DNA of 10,288 bases, taken from NCBI GenBank assembly GCA_016839985.1, contig JAEOTG010000138.1, positions 1 to 10,288 of the forward strand. Direction: 5' to 3'. Origin of the DNA: Candidatus Heimdallarchaeota archaeon (GTDB lineage: Archaea; Asgardarchaeota; Heimdallarchaeia; Heimdallarchaeales; Heimdallarchaeaceae). The notes beneath the pieces were generated by a model, which was given only the letters and a program-made list of their open reading frames with translations, was not told the origin of the DNA and did no database searches. Below, in pieces: positions 1-5,590 of this stretch. Each line of letters begins with the position of its first letter. The first letter of the stretch is position 1. The position numbers were made by a program, and so were the translations under genes.

Positions 1-285
1 AGCAGGAAGATATCTTTTTTCAATCACTTCAATTTTTGTTGCTTTTACAGGCGATCGTGGTTTTATAACACCACATTTGTTAATTCTTCCTAGGAGTTGG
101 ATTTCAAACATTCCACCCCTATGATTTTCAATGTATTCTAATTCCCCTAAGTAACCTGCTCTTTGTACTGTCCTTAAGACGTTTGCTATAATCTTACTAG
201 CTGGTTTAACTGTGACTGTCTTTTTTCCTGTTTTTTCAGCATTTAATATTGCAGTCAAAGCATCTGATAATGGATCCATTTGCAT
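1..285 (-). CDS. rps8: 30S ribosomal protein S8 (uS8), 3' end beyond window
   Basis: Small-subunit protein uS8, which binds helix 21 of 16S rRNA in the platform and is an early assembly protein. The visible 95 residues begin MQMDPLSDALTAILNAEK and contain the typical N-terminal sequence for SDALTAI..AE, then K-x-I-x-N-V-L and GGMFEIQLLGRIN. The family is about 130 residues in archaea, so roughly 35 C-terminal residues lie outside the window. The first ATG (283-285) is chosen because GGAGGT (292-297) lies 6 nt upstream; the second ATG two codons later is less well spaced. It follows S14 with 12 nt between the S14 stop and this start, so co-transcription and coupled translation are likely. The ORF stays open to base 1. 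Confidence 0.95.
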   Translation of the reverse strand, partial: MQMDPLSDALTAILNAEKTGKKTVTVKPASKIIANVLRTVQRAGYLGELEYIENHRGGMFEIQLLGRINKCGVIKPRSPVKATKIEVIEKRYLPA

Positions 286-297
286 TTTATTACCTCC

Positions 298-465
298 TTA
301 GCCTCCTCTGCTTCCGGTTTTTTTGAAACCAATTTTTTTGTATACTTCTCTGATACAGCGCCTACAAATGTTTAAACCGCTTCTTCTAATTACTGAATGG
401 TGAGTTCCACAACGACGACATTTCCTTGAACCTTTTCCATGTTTTATTTCTCTTCTCTTTTGCAT
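298..465 (-). CDS. rps14: 30S ribosomal protein S14 (uS14), zinc-binding
   Basis: A 55-residue small-subunit head protein. It begins MQKRREIKHGKGSRKCRRCG and ends GFKKTGSRGG. Two CxxC pairs (C16/C19 and C34/C37) form the zinc ribbon of the short zinc-type S14 seen in archaea and many bacteria; the length and the sequence ICRRCIREVYKKIGFKK match this class. AGGTGA (471-476) lies 5 nt before the ATG and overlaps the L5 stop TAG, so translation is probably coupled to L5. The stop TAA (298-300) abuts the S8 Shine-Dalgarno site. The gene is short but the identification is clear. Confidence 0.95.
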   Translation of the reverse strand: MQKRREIKHGKGSRKCRRCGTHHSVIRRSGLNICRRCIREVYKKIGFKKTGSRGG

Positions 466-474
466 TTACGTCAC

Positions 475-1041
475 CTATTCTATTGTCACTCCAAACTCTG
501 TTCTGACATATTCCATCGCTTCTGTCGGAGTTAACAAATGTTTTTTTGATACTTTCTTCCTCTTTCTTTGTCTATACTTCAGCCTATATCCTGGCCTTTC
601 TAATTTGACTACTACATTGAAACCAATTGTTCCTAACACAGGATCAAAAGGAGCTCCTTCTATATCAACATGTTCTCGTATTCCGAAAGCAAAATTACCT
701 TGTTGATCAAAAGATTCAGCTTTAACTATGTAATCATATGCGTATAGAAACCTTTTCAACATAACTCCTGCTTCTTCACCTCTAATTGTAACTACCGCAG
801 CAATGGGTTCTCCTTTACGAATCCCAAAACCTCTAACACTTTCTTTAGCAACTCTTTCTACTGGTTCACGATTTGTGATTTGTCGTAAGATTTCTTTTGC
901 TTTCTCATATCTTGGACCTGATTCTCCAACACTTGCATTAATGATTAAAGCAGTTAATTTTGGTTTTCTCATAGGGTTCTTTTCCCATTCCTCTGCAAAT
1001 TGAGGTTTTAGTGGTTCTTGTTCTATTGCTTCATCACTCAT
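475..1041 (-). CDS. rpl5: 50S ribosomal protein L5 (uL5)
   Basis: Large-subunit central-protuberance protein that binds 5S rRNA with L18. The 188-residue protein has the archaeal L5 signature WEKNPMRKPKLTALIINASVGESG (split around residues 19-42), followed by YEKAKEILRQITNREPVE and the conserved RGFGIRKGEPIAAVVTIRG. The start is clear: AAGGTGA stands 7 nt upstream of ATG (1039-1041), and the ATG overlaps the eS4 stop as ATGA. About 18 residues at the N-terminus (MSDEAIEQEPLKPQFAEE), rich in acidic residues, precede the conserved core. The C-terminus is basic (RLKYRQRKRKKVSKKH, about residues 153-168) as expected for an rRNA binder. Confidence 0.96.
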   Translation of the reverse strand: MSDEAIEQEPLKPQFAEEWEKNPMRKPKLTALIINASVGESGPRYEKAKEILRQITNREPVERVAKESVRGFGIRKGEPIAAVVTIRGEEAGVMLKRFLYAYDYIVKAESFDQQGNFAFGIREHVDIEGAPFDPVLGTIGFNVVVKLERPGYRLKYRQRKRKKVSKKHLLTPTEAMEYVRTEFGVTIE

Positions 1042-1799
1042 TGCTTTTTCACCTTCTTTATATCTTCAATAGTTATACTTGGTGATTCATTTCCCACGAC
1101 AAAAATATAGTTGAATAGTGTTACCAATTCAGATCCATCAGGAGTTCTTAATGTAACGTTCTTTGTGTTCTTAGTTCCATGAGTACTTATTTCTTCAATT
1201 GTACCATACTTACCCATCCATCTTCCACTTGTAACAAAACCATAGTTACCTAGCTTAAGTTCATACTTCTCCAATATCTTTTGATCCGGAAGTGATATCT
1301 TTATTGTATCATGAGTGGAATAACGAGTAGTGATGCTTTCGTCTTTGTTCAGTACTATATTTCTTCCATCATGTAGATTTAGTTGAGTTAAACCATCTTT
1401 TATAGTTGTTTTATTCTTGACTTGGCAAAGCTTGACATTGGTTTCTTTCTCGGAAATAGGAACAGTACGAAGACCTTTTTTCTCAAAGTAGATTAACCTG
1501 TAGTGTTCCTTTATTTTTGGAAAAGATATTACATCCATAAAACCGATTGGATGTTTTCTGTTTGTTTTTACTCTACCATCAACTTCAACGTTTCTTTCAA
1601 AAAGAATACGTTTTACTTCACTCATATTTCGAGCAAAATTAAACATGTCTCTAAGAATAATAGCAATAGGAATGCAATCATCTGCTGCATGAGGACCTGG
1701 AGAGGGTCTTACTGCATACTTGAAAGCTTTCTTATGAATCGGGACATGTTTAGAAACAACATACCTCTTTAGATGTCTTTTTCCTCCACCCTTTGTCAT
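1038..1799 (-). CDS. rps4e: 30S ribosomal protein S4e (eS4)
   Basis: Archaeal/eukaryotic-specific small-subunit protein eS4 of 253 residues, the usual family length. The N-terminus MTKGGGKRHLKRYVVSKHVPI is the typical basic segment. An S4-type RNA-binding domain covers roughly residues 43-105, with ERNVEVDGRVKTNRKHPIGFMDVI. The family's central region follows, and a KOW-like motif lies near residues 183-205 (LGNYGFVTSGRWMGKYGTI). A strong Shine-Dalgarno GGAGGATGA lies about 6 nt before the ATG, and the ATG overlaps the L24 stop as ATGA, so the two are probably translationally coupled. Its place between L24 and L5 is the standard archaeal order and is one of the main reasons to call the organism archaeal. 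Confidence 0.97.
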   Translation of the reverse strand: MTKGGGKRHLKRYVVSKHVPIHKKAFKYAVRPSPGPHAADDCIPIAIILRDMFNFARNMSEVKRILFERNVEVDGRVKTNRKHPIGFMDVISFPKIKEHYRLIYFEKKGLRTVPISEKETNVKLCQVKNKTTIKDGLTQLNLHDGRNIVLNKDESITTRYSTHDTIKISLPDQKILEKYELKLGNYGFVTSGRWMGKYGTIEEISTHGTKNTKNVTLRTPDGSELVTLFNYIFVVGNESPSITIEDIKKVKKQ

Positions 1800-2593
1800 T
1801 GTTTTTCATCCTCCTTTTTTGAGCTAACGTTAGATTTCAGAAAATCTTTAGCATTTTTAATTACTTTTTCAGCAGTAGCTTGACCAATACCAGGTGTTTG
1901 CGATATTTCTTCAACTGTTGCTGTAGCAATCTTTTCTACTGTGTCGAAACCATGTTCTTTCAAGATCATGGCAGTTTTGGGACCTATACCCTCAATGAGA
2001 GATAAATCAAGTTCCTCAATGATTTCTTTGGGAGGTTCAGCATCAAGTTCCTCAATGATTTCTTTGGGAGGTTCAGCATCCATTACTTCTTCAAATTCAT
2101 CAAACTCCTCAAATTCATCAAGCAACTCTTCCTCTTCTTCTAAAGCTTCATAATCTTCAAGATCATCATCAAGCTCTTCATCAAATATTCCTTCTGTTAA
2201 TACTTCTTCTGATAATTCTTTCTCTGATTTACGTTGAATCAGTTCCCTTCTTCTTTTGTCTCTTAGGTTCAATGAAGTAATAATAATATTGCTTGGATGA
2301 ACAGGAAAACTAACAACTGTTCCATCAGCTTTTTCTTTACTGTGTCCTTCAACGTGGATTGCGTACCTTTGAGGAAGAACTTTAATGACTTTACCTTTGA
2401 TTTCTTGGTCTTCAGATTTATTGTAAATTACTTCAACTTTATCATCTTTATGCACAGGAAGGCGACGTATCCCATATTTCTGTCTCAAATCATGTGAAAG
2501 AGCAGCTGTCATCATTCGATTTCGTAAATGATAAGGGGCTGTAAAATACCTCTTTCGTTGTTTCTTTGGTTGTTTTGTTTTTATTGTTGTCAT
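1796..2593 (-). CDS. rpl24: 50S ribosomal protein L24 (uL24) with acidic linker and C-terminal helix-hairpin-helix domain
   Basis: Large-subunit assembly-initiating protein near the exit tunnel. Residues 1-125 are a normal archaeal L24: basic N-terminus (KQPKKQRKRYFTAPYHLRNRMM), then a KOW domain (about 48-105) with KDDKVEVIYNKSEDQEIKGKV. Residues 126-196 are an acidic linker that includes the 12-residue unit LDAEPPKEIIEE twice. Residues 197-255 form two HhH hairpins, with GIGPKTA (202-208) and GIGQATA (235-241). At 265 residues it is about twice the usual size. I place the start at ATG 2591-2593 because AGGAGC lies 8 nt upstream and the family begins here; a longer frame reaches 2644, but its extra 17 residues overlap L14 and look unlike L24. 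HhH domains usually contact nucleic acid; a role here in rRNA or assembly-factor contact is inference. Confidence 0.93.
   Translation of the reverse strand: MTTIKTKQPKKQRKRYFTAPYHLRNRMMTAALSHDLRQKYGIRRLPVHKDDKVEVIYNKSEDQEIKGKVIKVLPQRYAIHVEGHSKEKADGTVVSFPVHPSNIIITSLNLRDKRRRELIQRKSEKELSEEVLTEGIFDEELDDDLEDYEALEEEEELLDEFEEFDEFEEVMDAEPPKEIIEELDAEPPKEIIEELDLSLIEGIGPKTAMILKEHGFDTVEKIATATVEEISQTPGIGQATAEKVIKNAKDFLKSNVSSKKEDEKQ
2007..2078 (-). repeat. Perfect 36-bp tandem duplication inside rpl24
   Basis: Two identical, directly abutting 36-bp units (2007-2042 and 2043-2078), each starting tcaagttcctcaatgatttc on the plus strand. They encode two copies of a 12-residue acidic unit, roughly LDAEPPKEIIEE, just before the HhH domain of L24. 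The lack of any silent difference between copies suggests a recent slippage or unequal-exchange event. The length is a multiple of three, so the frame is kept. Confidence 0.97.
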
Positions 2594-2604
2594 TTTTATC
2601 GCTC

Positions 2605-3021
2605 CTATACAATGATTGAAGCTTGATGAGCAATACGAGGCCACTTCTCAGCTGCTTCTTTAGCAATTGGTCCTCTTATTTCACTTCCTATAGGATCACC
2701 GACTTCGTTAGTTAATACAACAGCATTTTCCTCAAATTGTATCCAATCTCCTGAACGCCTTCTATAAGCTAAACGTTGTCTTACTACAACTGCAGGAAAT
2801 ATCTGTTTTCTTCTTTGTGGTGTTCCTTGTTTAACAGAAACAACAACCATATCTGCTACTGATGCTTTAGGGATACGATTTAGTCTCCCTTTGTAGTGCT
2901 TAACTGCTATAATTTGTACAACTCTAGCTCCCGAATTGTCAGCACAACGGATTCTTGAACCAACAATCAATCCTTTTGAAATATGAACTTGGGTTCGTCC
3001 TACTGTTTTTCTTTTTGCCAT
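2605..3021 (-). CDS. rpl14: 50S ribosomal protein L14 (uL14)
   Basis: Large-subunit interface protein that contributes to an inter-subunit bridge and sits next to L3 and eL24. The 138-residue protein is full length for archaea. It carries the signature region RIRCADNSGARVVQIIAV (residues 23-40), the basic RKQIFPAVVVRQRLAYRRRSGDWIQFEENAVVL core and the conserved end GSEIRGPIAKEAAEKWPRIAHQASIIV. AGGTGA (3026-3031) lies 4 nt before the ATG and directly follows the S17 stop TAA (3032-3034). Its stop TAG overlaps the Shine-Dalgarno site of L24. Confidence 0.97.
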   Translation of the reverse strand: MAKRKTVGRTQVHISKGLIVGSRIRCADNSGARVVQIIAVKHYKGRLNRIPKASVADMVVVSVKQGTPQRRKQIFPAVVVRQRLAYRRRSGDWIQFEENAVVLTNEVGDPIGSEIRGPIAKEAAEKWPRIAHQASIIV

Positions 3022-3031
3022 AATATCACCT

Positions 3032-3364
3032 TTAGTTCATTTTCTGAATAATCACAAAACTAACAGTCTTTGCTAATGGTCTACATTCTGCAGCTAAAAC
3101 TAAATCACCCTCTTTTACATTCAAACATGGGGGATTATGTGCTGAAATTTTACCATGAGCACGTTCATAACGTCTGTACTTCTTGACGTATTTCAAATAG
3201 TCCCTTCGTACTACCACTGTTCGTCTCATTTTATCTGAAACAACTTTACCTGTAAAAACCCTTCCTCTAACTGGTAAATTTCCGTGAAAAGGGCATCTGG
3301 GATCTTCACATTCAGTAGCTGGTGGTTCTACTCCAGGAACTCCAATATTCCGTACTTTACTCAT
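3032..3364 (-). CDS. rps17: 30S ribosomal protein S17 (uS17)
   Basis: Primary rRNA-binding protein of the 16S 5' domain. The 110-residue archaeal form begins MSKVRNIGVPGVEPP, has the archaeal/eukaryotic segment CEDPRCPFHGNLPVRGRVFTG (C19, C24, H27), then the OB-fold core with KMRRTVVVRRDYLKYVKKYRRYERAHGKISAHNPPC and GDLVLAAECRPLAKTVSFVI. AGGTGA (3371-3376) lies 6 nt before the ATG. Unlike its neighbours it does not directly abut the gene upstream. A 194-bp gap with strong predicted RNA structure separates it from rnp1, and the last paired base of that structure touches the Shine-Dalgarno site. Translational control of S17 and of the genes coupled behind it is therefore possible (inference). 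Confidence 0.97.
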   Translation of the reverse strand: MSKVRNIGVPGVEPPATECEDPRCPFHGNLPVRGRVFTGKVVSDKMRRTVVVRRDYLKYVKKYRRYERAHGKISAHNPPCLNVKEGDLVLAAECRPLAKTVSFVIIQKMN

Positions 3365-3376
3365 TCTTTTTCACCT

Positions 3377-3502
3377 CGGCATTGCGTCTTCTACCCATGT
3401 TCTCCAGTGGGTTAAAAGCCACGGAGATCAATCTTGGCTCTAATTCTTATTTAGAGTAAGACGTCAGATACCGTTTTTCAAATCAGGATGTTCACTGATT
3501 TG
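3377..3502 (-). ncRNA. Candidate structured RNA: hairpin plus three-way junction upstream of S17
   Basis: Manual folding of the minus-strand transcript gives, in order: hairpin P0 (3479-3502), stem CAAATCAG/CTGATTTG of 8 bp with an 8-nt loop; closing stem P1a, CGGTAT (3468-3473) with ATGCCG (3377-3382), one G-U pair; internal loop CTGA/CA; P1b, CGTCTT (3458-3463) with AAGACG (3385-3390); hairpin P2 (3438-3456), CTCTAA/TTAGAG with a 7-nt loop; hairpin P3 (3401-3427), TCTCC-GTGG with CCAC-T-GGAGA, 9 bp with a one-base bulge and an 8-nt loop. Together P1, P2 and P3 make a three-way junction. AGGTGA of S17 begins at the next base (3376). No C/D-box pair, tRNA T-loop or K-turn is convincing. It may be a ribosomal-protein autoregulatory leader or an embedded small RNA; this has not been tested by covariation or energy calculation. 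Confidence 0.5.
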
Positions 3503-3558
3503 TTTTCTTAATTCTTCCCCACCCTTATCTTTTTAATATTTGTTATTGTTAAGTTTTT

Positions 3559-3867
3559 TCACCATTTTATGAGTTTCTTCTTAACTCTATTCTCTGGCTT
3601 TCCTAATAGTATTCTTCCTTCAACTATTATATTTGAACCATCTTCTAACTCAATTTCAAATATTTGATCTTTTTTTGGAATCCAAATGCTTTTTTTATCT
3701 ATTCTTAGTTTTATTAGATTAGCTGTTTCATCTTCAATAATCCCTTTAATTCCTTCTAACTCAGAAGAAGAACTCTTCTTAACTTCCGCTTTCAAACCAC
3801 ATAAAAGTGTGGAGAGATGACTCCATACATAAAGAGATTTTCTTTTATTTCCAAAATTGCTTTTCAT
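3559..3867 (-). CDS. rnp1: Ribonuclease P protein component 1 (Rpp29/Pop4 family)
   Basis: Protein subunit of RNase P, which removes 5' leaders from pre-tRNA; in archaea Rpp29 pairs with Rpp21 and supports the specificity domain of the RNase P RNA. The 102-residue protein shows the family's Sm-like beta-barrel pattern: GIKGIIEDETANLIKL (39-54), then IPKK (63-66), FEIELEDG, and the closing EGRILLGKPENRVKK (83-97). The length is normal. The ATG directly follows the L29 stop TAG (3868-3870) with no intervening base and no good Shine-Dalgarno site, so translation probably depends on L29. Many archaea have an eIF1/SUI1 gene between L29 and this gene; there is none here. Confidence 0.92.
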   Translation of the reverse strand: MKSNFGNKRKSLYVWSHLSTLLCGLKAEVKKSSSSELEGIKGIIEDETANLIKLRIDKKSIWIPKKDQIFEIELEDGSNIIVEGRILLGKPENRVKKKLIKW

Positions 3868-4071
3868 CTATAACTCATCTAACTCTGTCATAATGGTTTT
3901 GAGTCTAGCTATAGCTTTCTTATATTCTTGAATTTGCCCTGGATTTTCTATTGAACCTCCAGAGGACAACTCTGAACGGACTGTAAAGAGCTTTTGCTTA
4001 TATTCATCTAGTTTTTTCTTTCTTTGCTCTTTTGTTAGTTTTCTTATTTCACTATTACGAATAATTGCCAA
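3868..4071 (-). CDS. rpl29: 50S ribosomal protein L29 (uL29), TTG start
   Basis: Small helical protein at the polypeptide exit, next to L23 and the docking site of SRP. From TTG (4069-4071) the 67-residue product reads MAIIRNSEIRKLTKEQRKKK, then the conserved ELSSGGSIENPGQIQEYKKAIARLKTI (residues 34-60). This matches the archaeal L29 N-terminus (MAI-R-SEIR) and length. AAGGTGA (4077-4083) lies 5 nt upstream and overlaps the S3 stop TAA, the same arrangement as at the S14 and L14 starts. An ATG at 4119 would add 16 lysine/arginine-rich residues read from the S3 tail in another frame, overlap S3 by 38 bp and has no Shine-Dalgarno site, so I reject it. Confidence 0.93.
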   Translation of the reverse strand: MAIIRNSEIRKLTKEQRKKKLDEYKQKLFTVRSELSSGGSIENPGQIQEYKKAIARLKTIMTELDEL

Positions 4072-4081
4072 TTCAGTCACC

Positions 4082-5059
4082 TTACTTCTCTTTCTTTTTC
4101 TTACTTTCTTTTTTCTCATCTGCTTTAGGTTTGGCTTTGGGTTTCTCTTCAGCTTTAGGTTTGGCTTTGGGTTTCTCTTCAGCTTTAGGTTTAGCTTTGG
4201 GTTTCTCTTCAGCTTTAGGTTTAGCTTTGGGTTTCTCTTCAGCTTTAGGTTTGGCTTTAGCTTTTACTGCTTCATCAACTTCATCAAGTTCTTTAAATTC
4301 ATCCTCTGTATCTTTTTTTGTTAGTCCTTCAGCTTCTATTTTTGCTAGTTCTTCTTCAATCTCAGGATAATCTTCTAGTTCTTCTATTAGTTCTTCACTT
4401 ATCTCCTCAATTATTTCAGGTTCTCCTTCTGCTTCTGGAACAACAATCATAGATGTAGAAGTAGGTTCTGCAATAATCTCTATATCATCTGGTAAAATTG
4501 CATCTCCTCTCATTATACGAACTTGAACGCCAATTAATCCTCTTCTTATGAGTGCCTGAGCTTTTCCTAACTCTACAAACTTATCAACTGGATCACCACA
4601 TTTAGCAACAAATCCTGCTCTGAATGTTTCAACTCTTGCTCTTTGACTAGTTATTTTCCCGCTGATTTTTACTTCCACACCCTTAGCCCCCCCAGCTAAT
4701 ATTCTTCGAATAATACCATGAGCGCTTCTTCTGAAATGTCTACCACGTTCTAGGGAAGATGCTAAACGAAAAGCCATAATTCTAGCATCCAATTCTGGAT
4801 TATCAACTTCAGTTACTTCAATTTGGGGATTGTCGAGTCCATAATCATCTCTAAGAGCTTCCGTAATTCTATGTATATTTCTCCCTCTTCCACCAATAGC
4901 TAGACCTACTCTCCCAACTTTCAATATAACTCGATCACCTAGTGGTGTTCTTCTTAATTCCACTCCGCCATATTCTGCATTTTTTAATTCTTTCTGTAGA
5001 TATTCATCTATAGCGTTTCTTTGATATTTTTTTATTAAATAATCTTTTGTAGTTGGCAT
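4082..5059 (-). CDS. rps3: 30S ribosomal protein S3 (uS3) with long repetitive C-terminal tail
   Basis: Small-subunit head protein at the mRNA entry site. Residues 1-200 are a normal archaeal S3: an N-terminal KH domain with the GGRG loop at 56-59 (VGLAIGGRGRNIHRI), then the S3 C-terminal domain (about 130-195) with SGKITSQRARVETFRAGFVAKCGDPV and LIGVQVRIMRGDAILPDDI. After this come an acidic segment (about 208-262, for example EIIEEISEELIEELED), a 10-residue repeat KPKAEEKPKA in about four and a half copies (about 266-313), and a lysine-rich end. The total of 325 residues is about 100 more than usual. The low-complexity tail is probably disordered; its job is unknown. It starts 7 nt after the L22 stop, and its stop TAA overlaps the Shine-Dalgarno site of L29. 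Confidence 0.96.
   Translation of the reverse strand: MPTTKDYLIKKYQRNAIDEYLQKELKNAEYGGVELRRTPLGDRVILKVGRVGLAIGGRGRNIHRITEALRDDYGLDNPQIEVTEVDNPELDARIMAFRLASSLERGRHFRRSAHGIIRRILAGGAKGVEVKISGKITSQRARVETFRAGFVAKCGDPVDKFVELGKAQALIRRGLIGVQVRIMRGDAILPDDIEIIAEPTSTSMIVVPEAEGEPEIIEEISEELIEELEDYPEIEEELAKIEAEGLTKKDTEDEFKELDEVDEAVKAKAKPKAEEKPKAKPKAEEKPKAKPKAEEKPKAKPKAEEKPKAKPKADEKKESKKKKEK
4121..4260 (-). repeat. 30-bp coding minisatellite in the rps3 tail
   Basis: A 30-bp unit, agctttaggtttggctttgg plus gtttctcttc on the plus strand, recurs with exact 30-bp spacing: 4121-4150 (first base varies), 4151-4180, 4181-4210, 4211-4240, and a partial copy from 4241. The only internal differences are single G/A changes (ttggct versus ttagct). 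It encodes the ten-residue KPKAEEKPKA period of S3. There are no spacers, so this is not a CRISPR array; it is a coding tandem repeat prone to copy-number change. Confidence 0.95.
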
Positions 5060-5066
5060 AACATTA

Positions 5067-5528
5067 TCACTCTGCTACTTCTGCGACTAGCTCAACATGA
5101 ATAAATTCTCTAGTTTTGGGGCTTGATCTTCCTTGAGCTCTATGGAAAATTCCTTTTTGTTTGGTTCCTTGAAGTGTTGCTGCATGAACTATTCTGCATT
5201 TATCAAGTTGAAGCTGATTATTTTCAGCATTATTTTCAAGATTCTTAACGACATTTAATATTTCTTTAGCAGCTTTAACTGGATACCTTCCACTAGTCCA
5301 TCCAACAACACTACTTTTGTGCCCAACATTTCTTTTATGTCTTCTATATGGAACAGCAAGTTTTTTTTCAATTACTGCTTCGAGGAATTCAATGCTTTGA
5401 TGGATTGTTTTACCTTTTAGTTCTCTACAAATTTCTCTAGCAGCTTTTCTACTAACATCTATATCTCTCGCAGAGGCTTTTGCTGATCTGTCAGGATCTG
5501 TTTGAATGGAATATCTATATTTTGGCAA
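5067..5528 (-). CDS. rpl22: 50S ribosomal protein L22 (uL22), TTG start
   Basis: Large-subunit protein whose long hairpin lines the exit tunnel. The 153-residue archaeal-type protein begins MPKYRYSIQTDPDRSAKASARD and ends with the signature RAQGRSSPKTREFIHVELV (about 130-148). The start is TTG (5526-5528): an in-frame TAA (5529-5531) stands directly before it, the protein contains no other methionine, and AGGTGA (5534-5539 region) lies 7 nt upstream. It is the first gene of the ribosomal cluster here. In most archaea S19 and L2 would precede it; here the upstream neighbour is valS, 180 bp away. A TATA-like element and short leader lie in that gap. Confidence 0.95.
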   Translation of the reverse strand: MPKYRYSIQTDPDRSAKASARDIDVSRKAAREICRELKGKTIHQSIEFLEAVIEKKLAVPYRRHKRNVGHKSSVVGWTSGRYPVKAAKEILNVVKNLENNAENNQLQLDKCRIVHAATLQGTKQKGIFHRAQGRSSPKTREFIHVELVAEVAE

Positions 5529-5549
5529 TTATATTTCACCTATACTTCT

Positions 5550-5564
5550 GCTAACTTAATTAGC
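5550..5564 (-). promoter_or_regulatory. Short inverted repeat in the L22 leader or start region
   Basis: gctaa (5550-5554) and ttagc (5560-5564) form a perfect 5-bp inverted repeat around a 5-base centre, about 20 bp upstream of the L22 start. It falls where transcription from the TATA-like element at 5578-5586 would begin. It could be a small operator or a weak 5' hairpin; the element is short and chance is a real alternative. Confidence 0.25.
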
Positions 5565-5575
5565 GGGTGTGAGTA

Positions 5576-5590
5576 CAATTTTTAAGGTTT
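5576..5590 (-). promoter_or_regulatory. Candidate archaeal promoter (BRE/TATA) for the ribosomal cluster
   Basis: The minus strand reads AAACCTTAAAAATTG, with an A-rich BRE-like part (AAACC) followed by a TATA-like CTTAAAAAT (5578-5586). Transcription would start about 25 bp downstream near 5556, giving a leader of about 28 nt that holds the AGGTGA site of L22. Other AT-rich matches farther up (such as TTTATAAT near 5679-5686) cannot be ruled out in this 180-bp gap, which otherwise shows no gene. Confidence 0.45.

Noticed and set aside
2594..2644. N-terminal extension of L24 (MASYCSSSFNHCIGAIK)
   Set aside because: It overlaps the L14 C-terminus in another frame; a good Shine-Dalgarno site and the family N-terminus support the start at 2593.
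3485..3545. Open frame after rnp1 reading KDKGGEELRKQISEHPDLKNGI
   Set aside because: It is only 22 codons from the preceding stop, has no ATG, GTG or TTG start in a useful place, and overlaps hairpin P0; I could not match it to eIF1 or any family.
3365..3558. Possible tRNA, box C/D or H/ACA RNA gene
   Set aside because: There is no T-loop or acceptor pairing, no RTGATGA C box to pair with the CTGA sequences, and the stem before ACA (P3) is too short for a guide pocket. The structure is kept only as an unclassified candidate.
4121..4260. CRISPR-like regular 30-bp repeats
   Set aside because: The units abut without spacers and lie in frame inside rps3.
4065..4370. Plus-strand ORF with repeated ALGLALGFSS
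   Set aside because: It is the antisense shadow of the S3 repeat tail; the minus strand encodes an unmistakable S3 and the ORF has no start signals or family resemblance.
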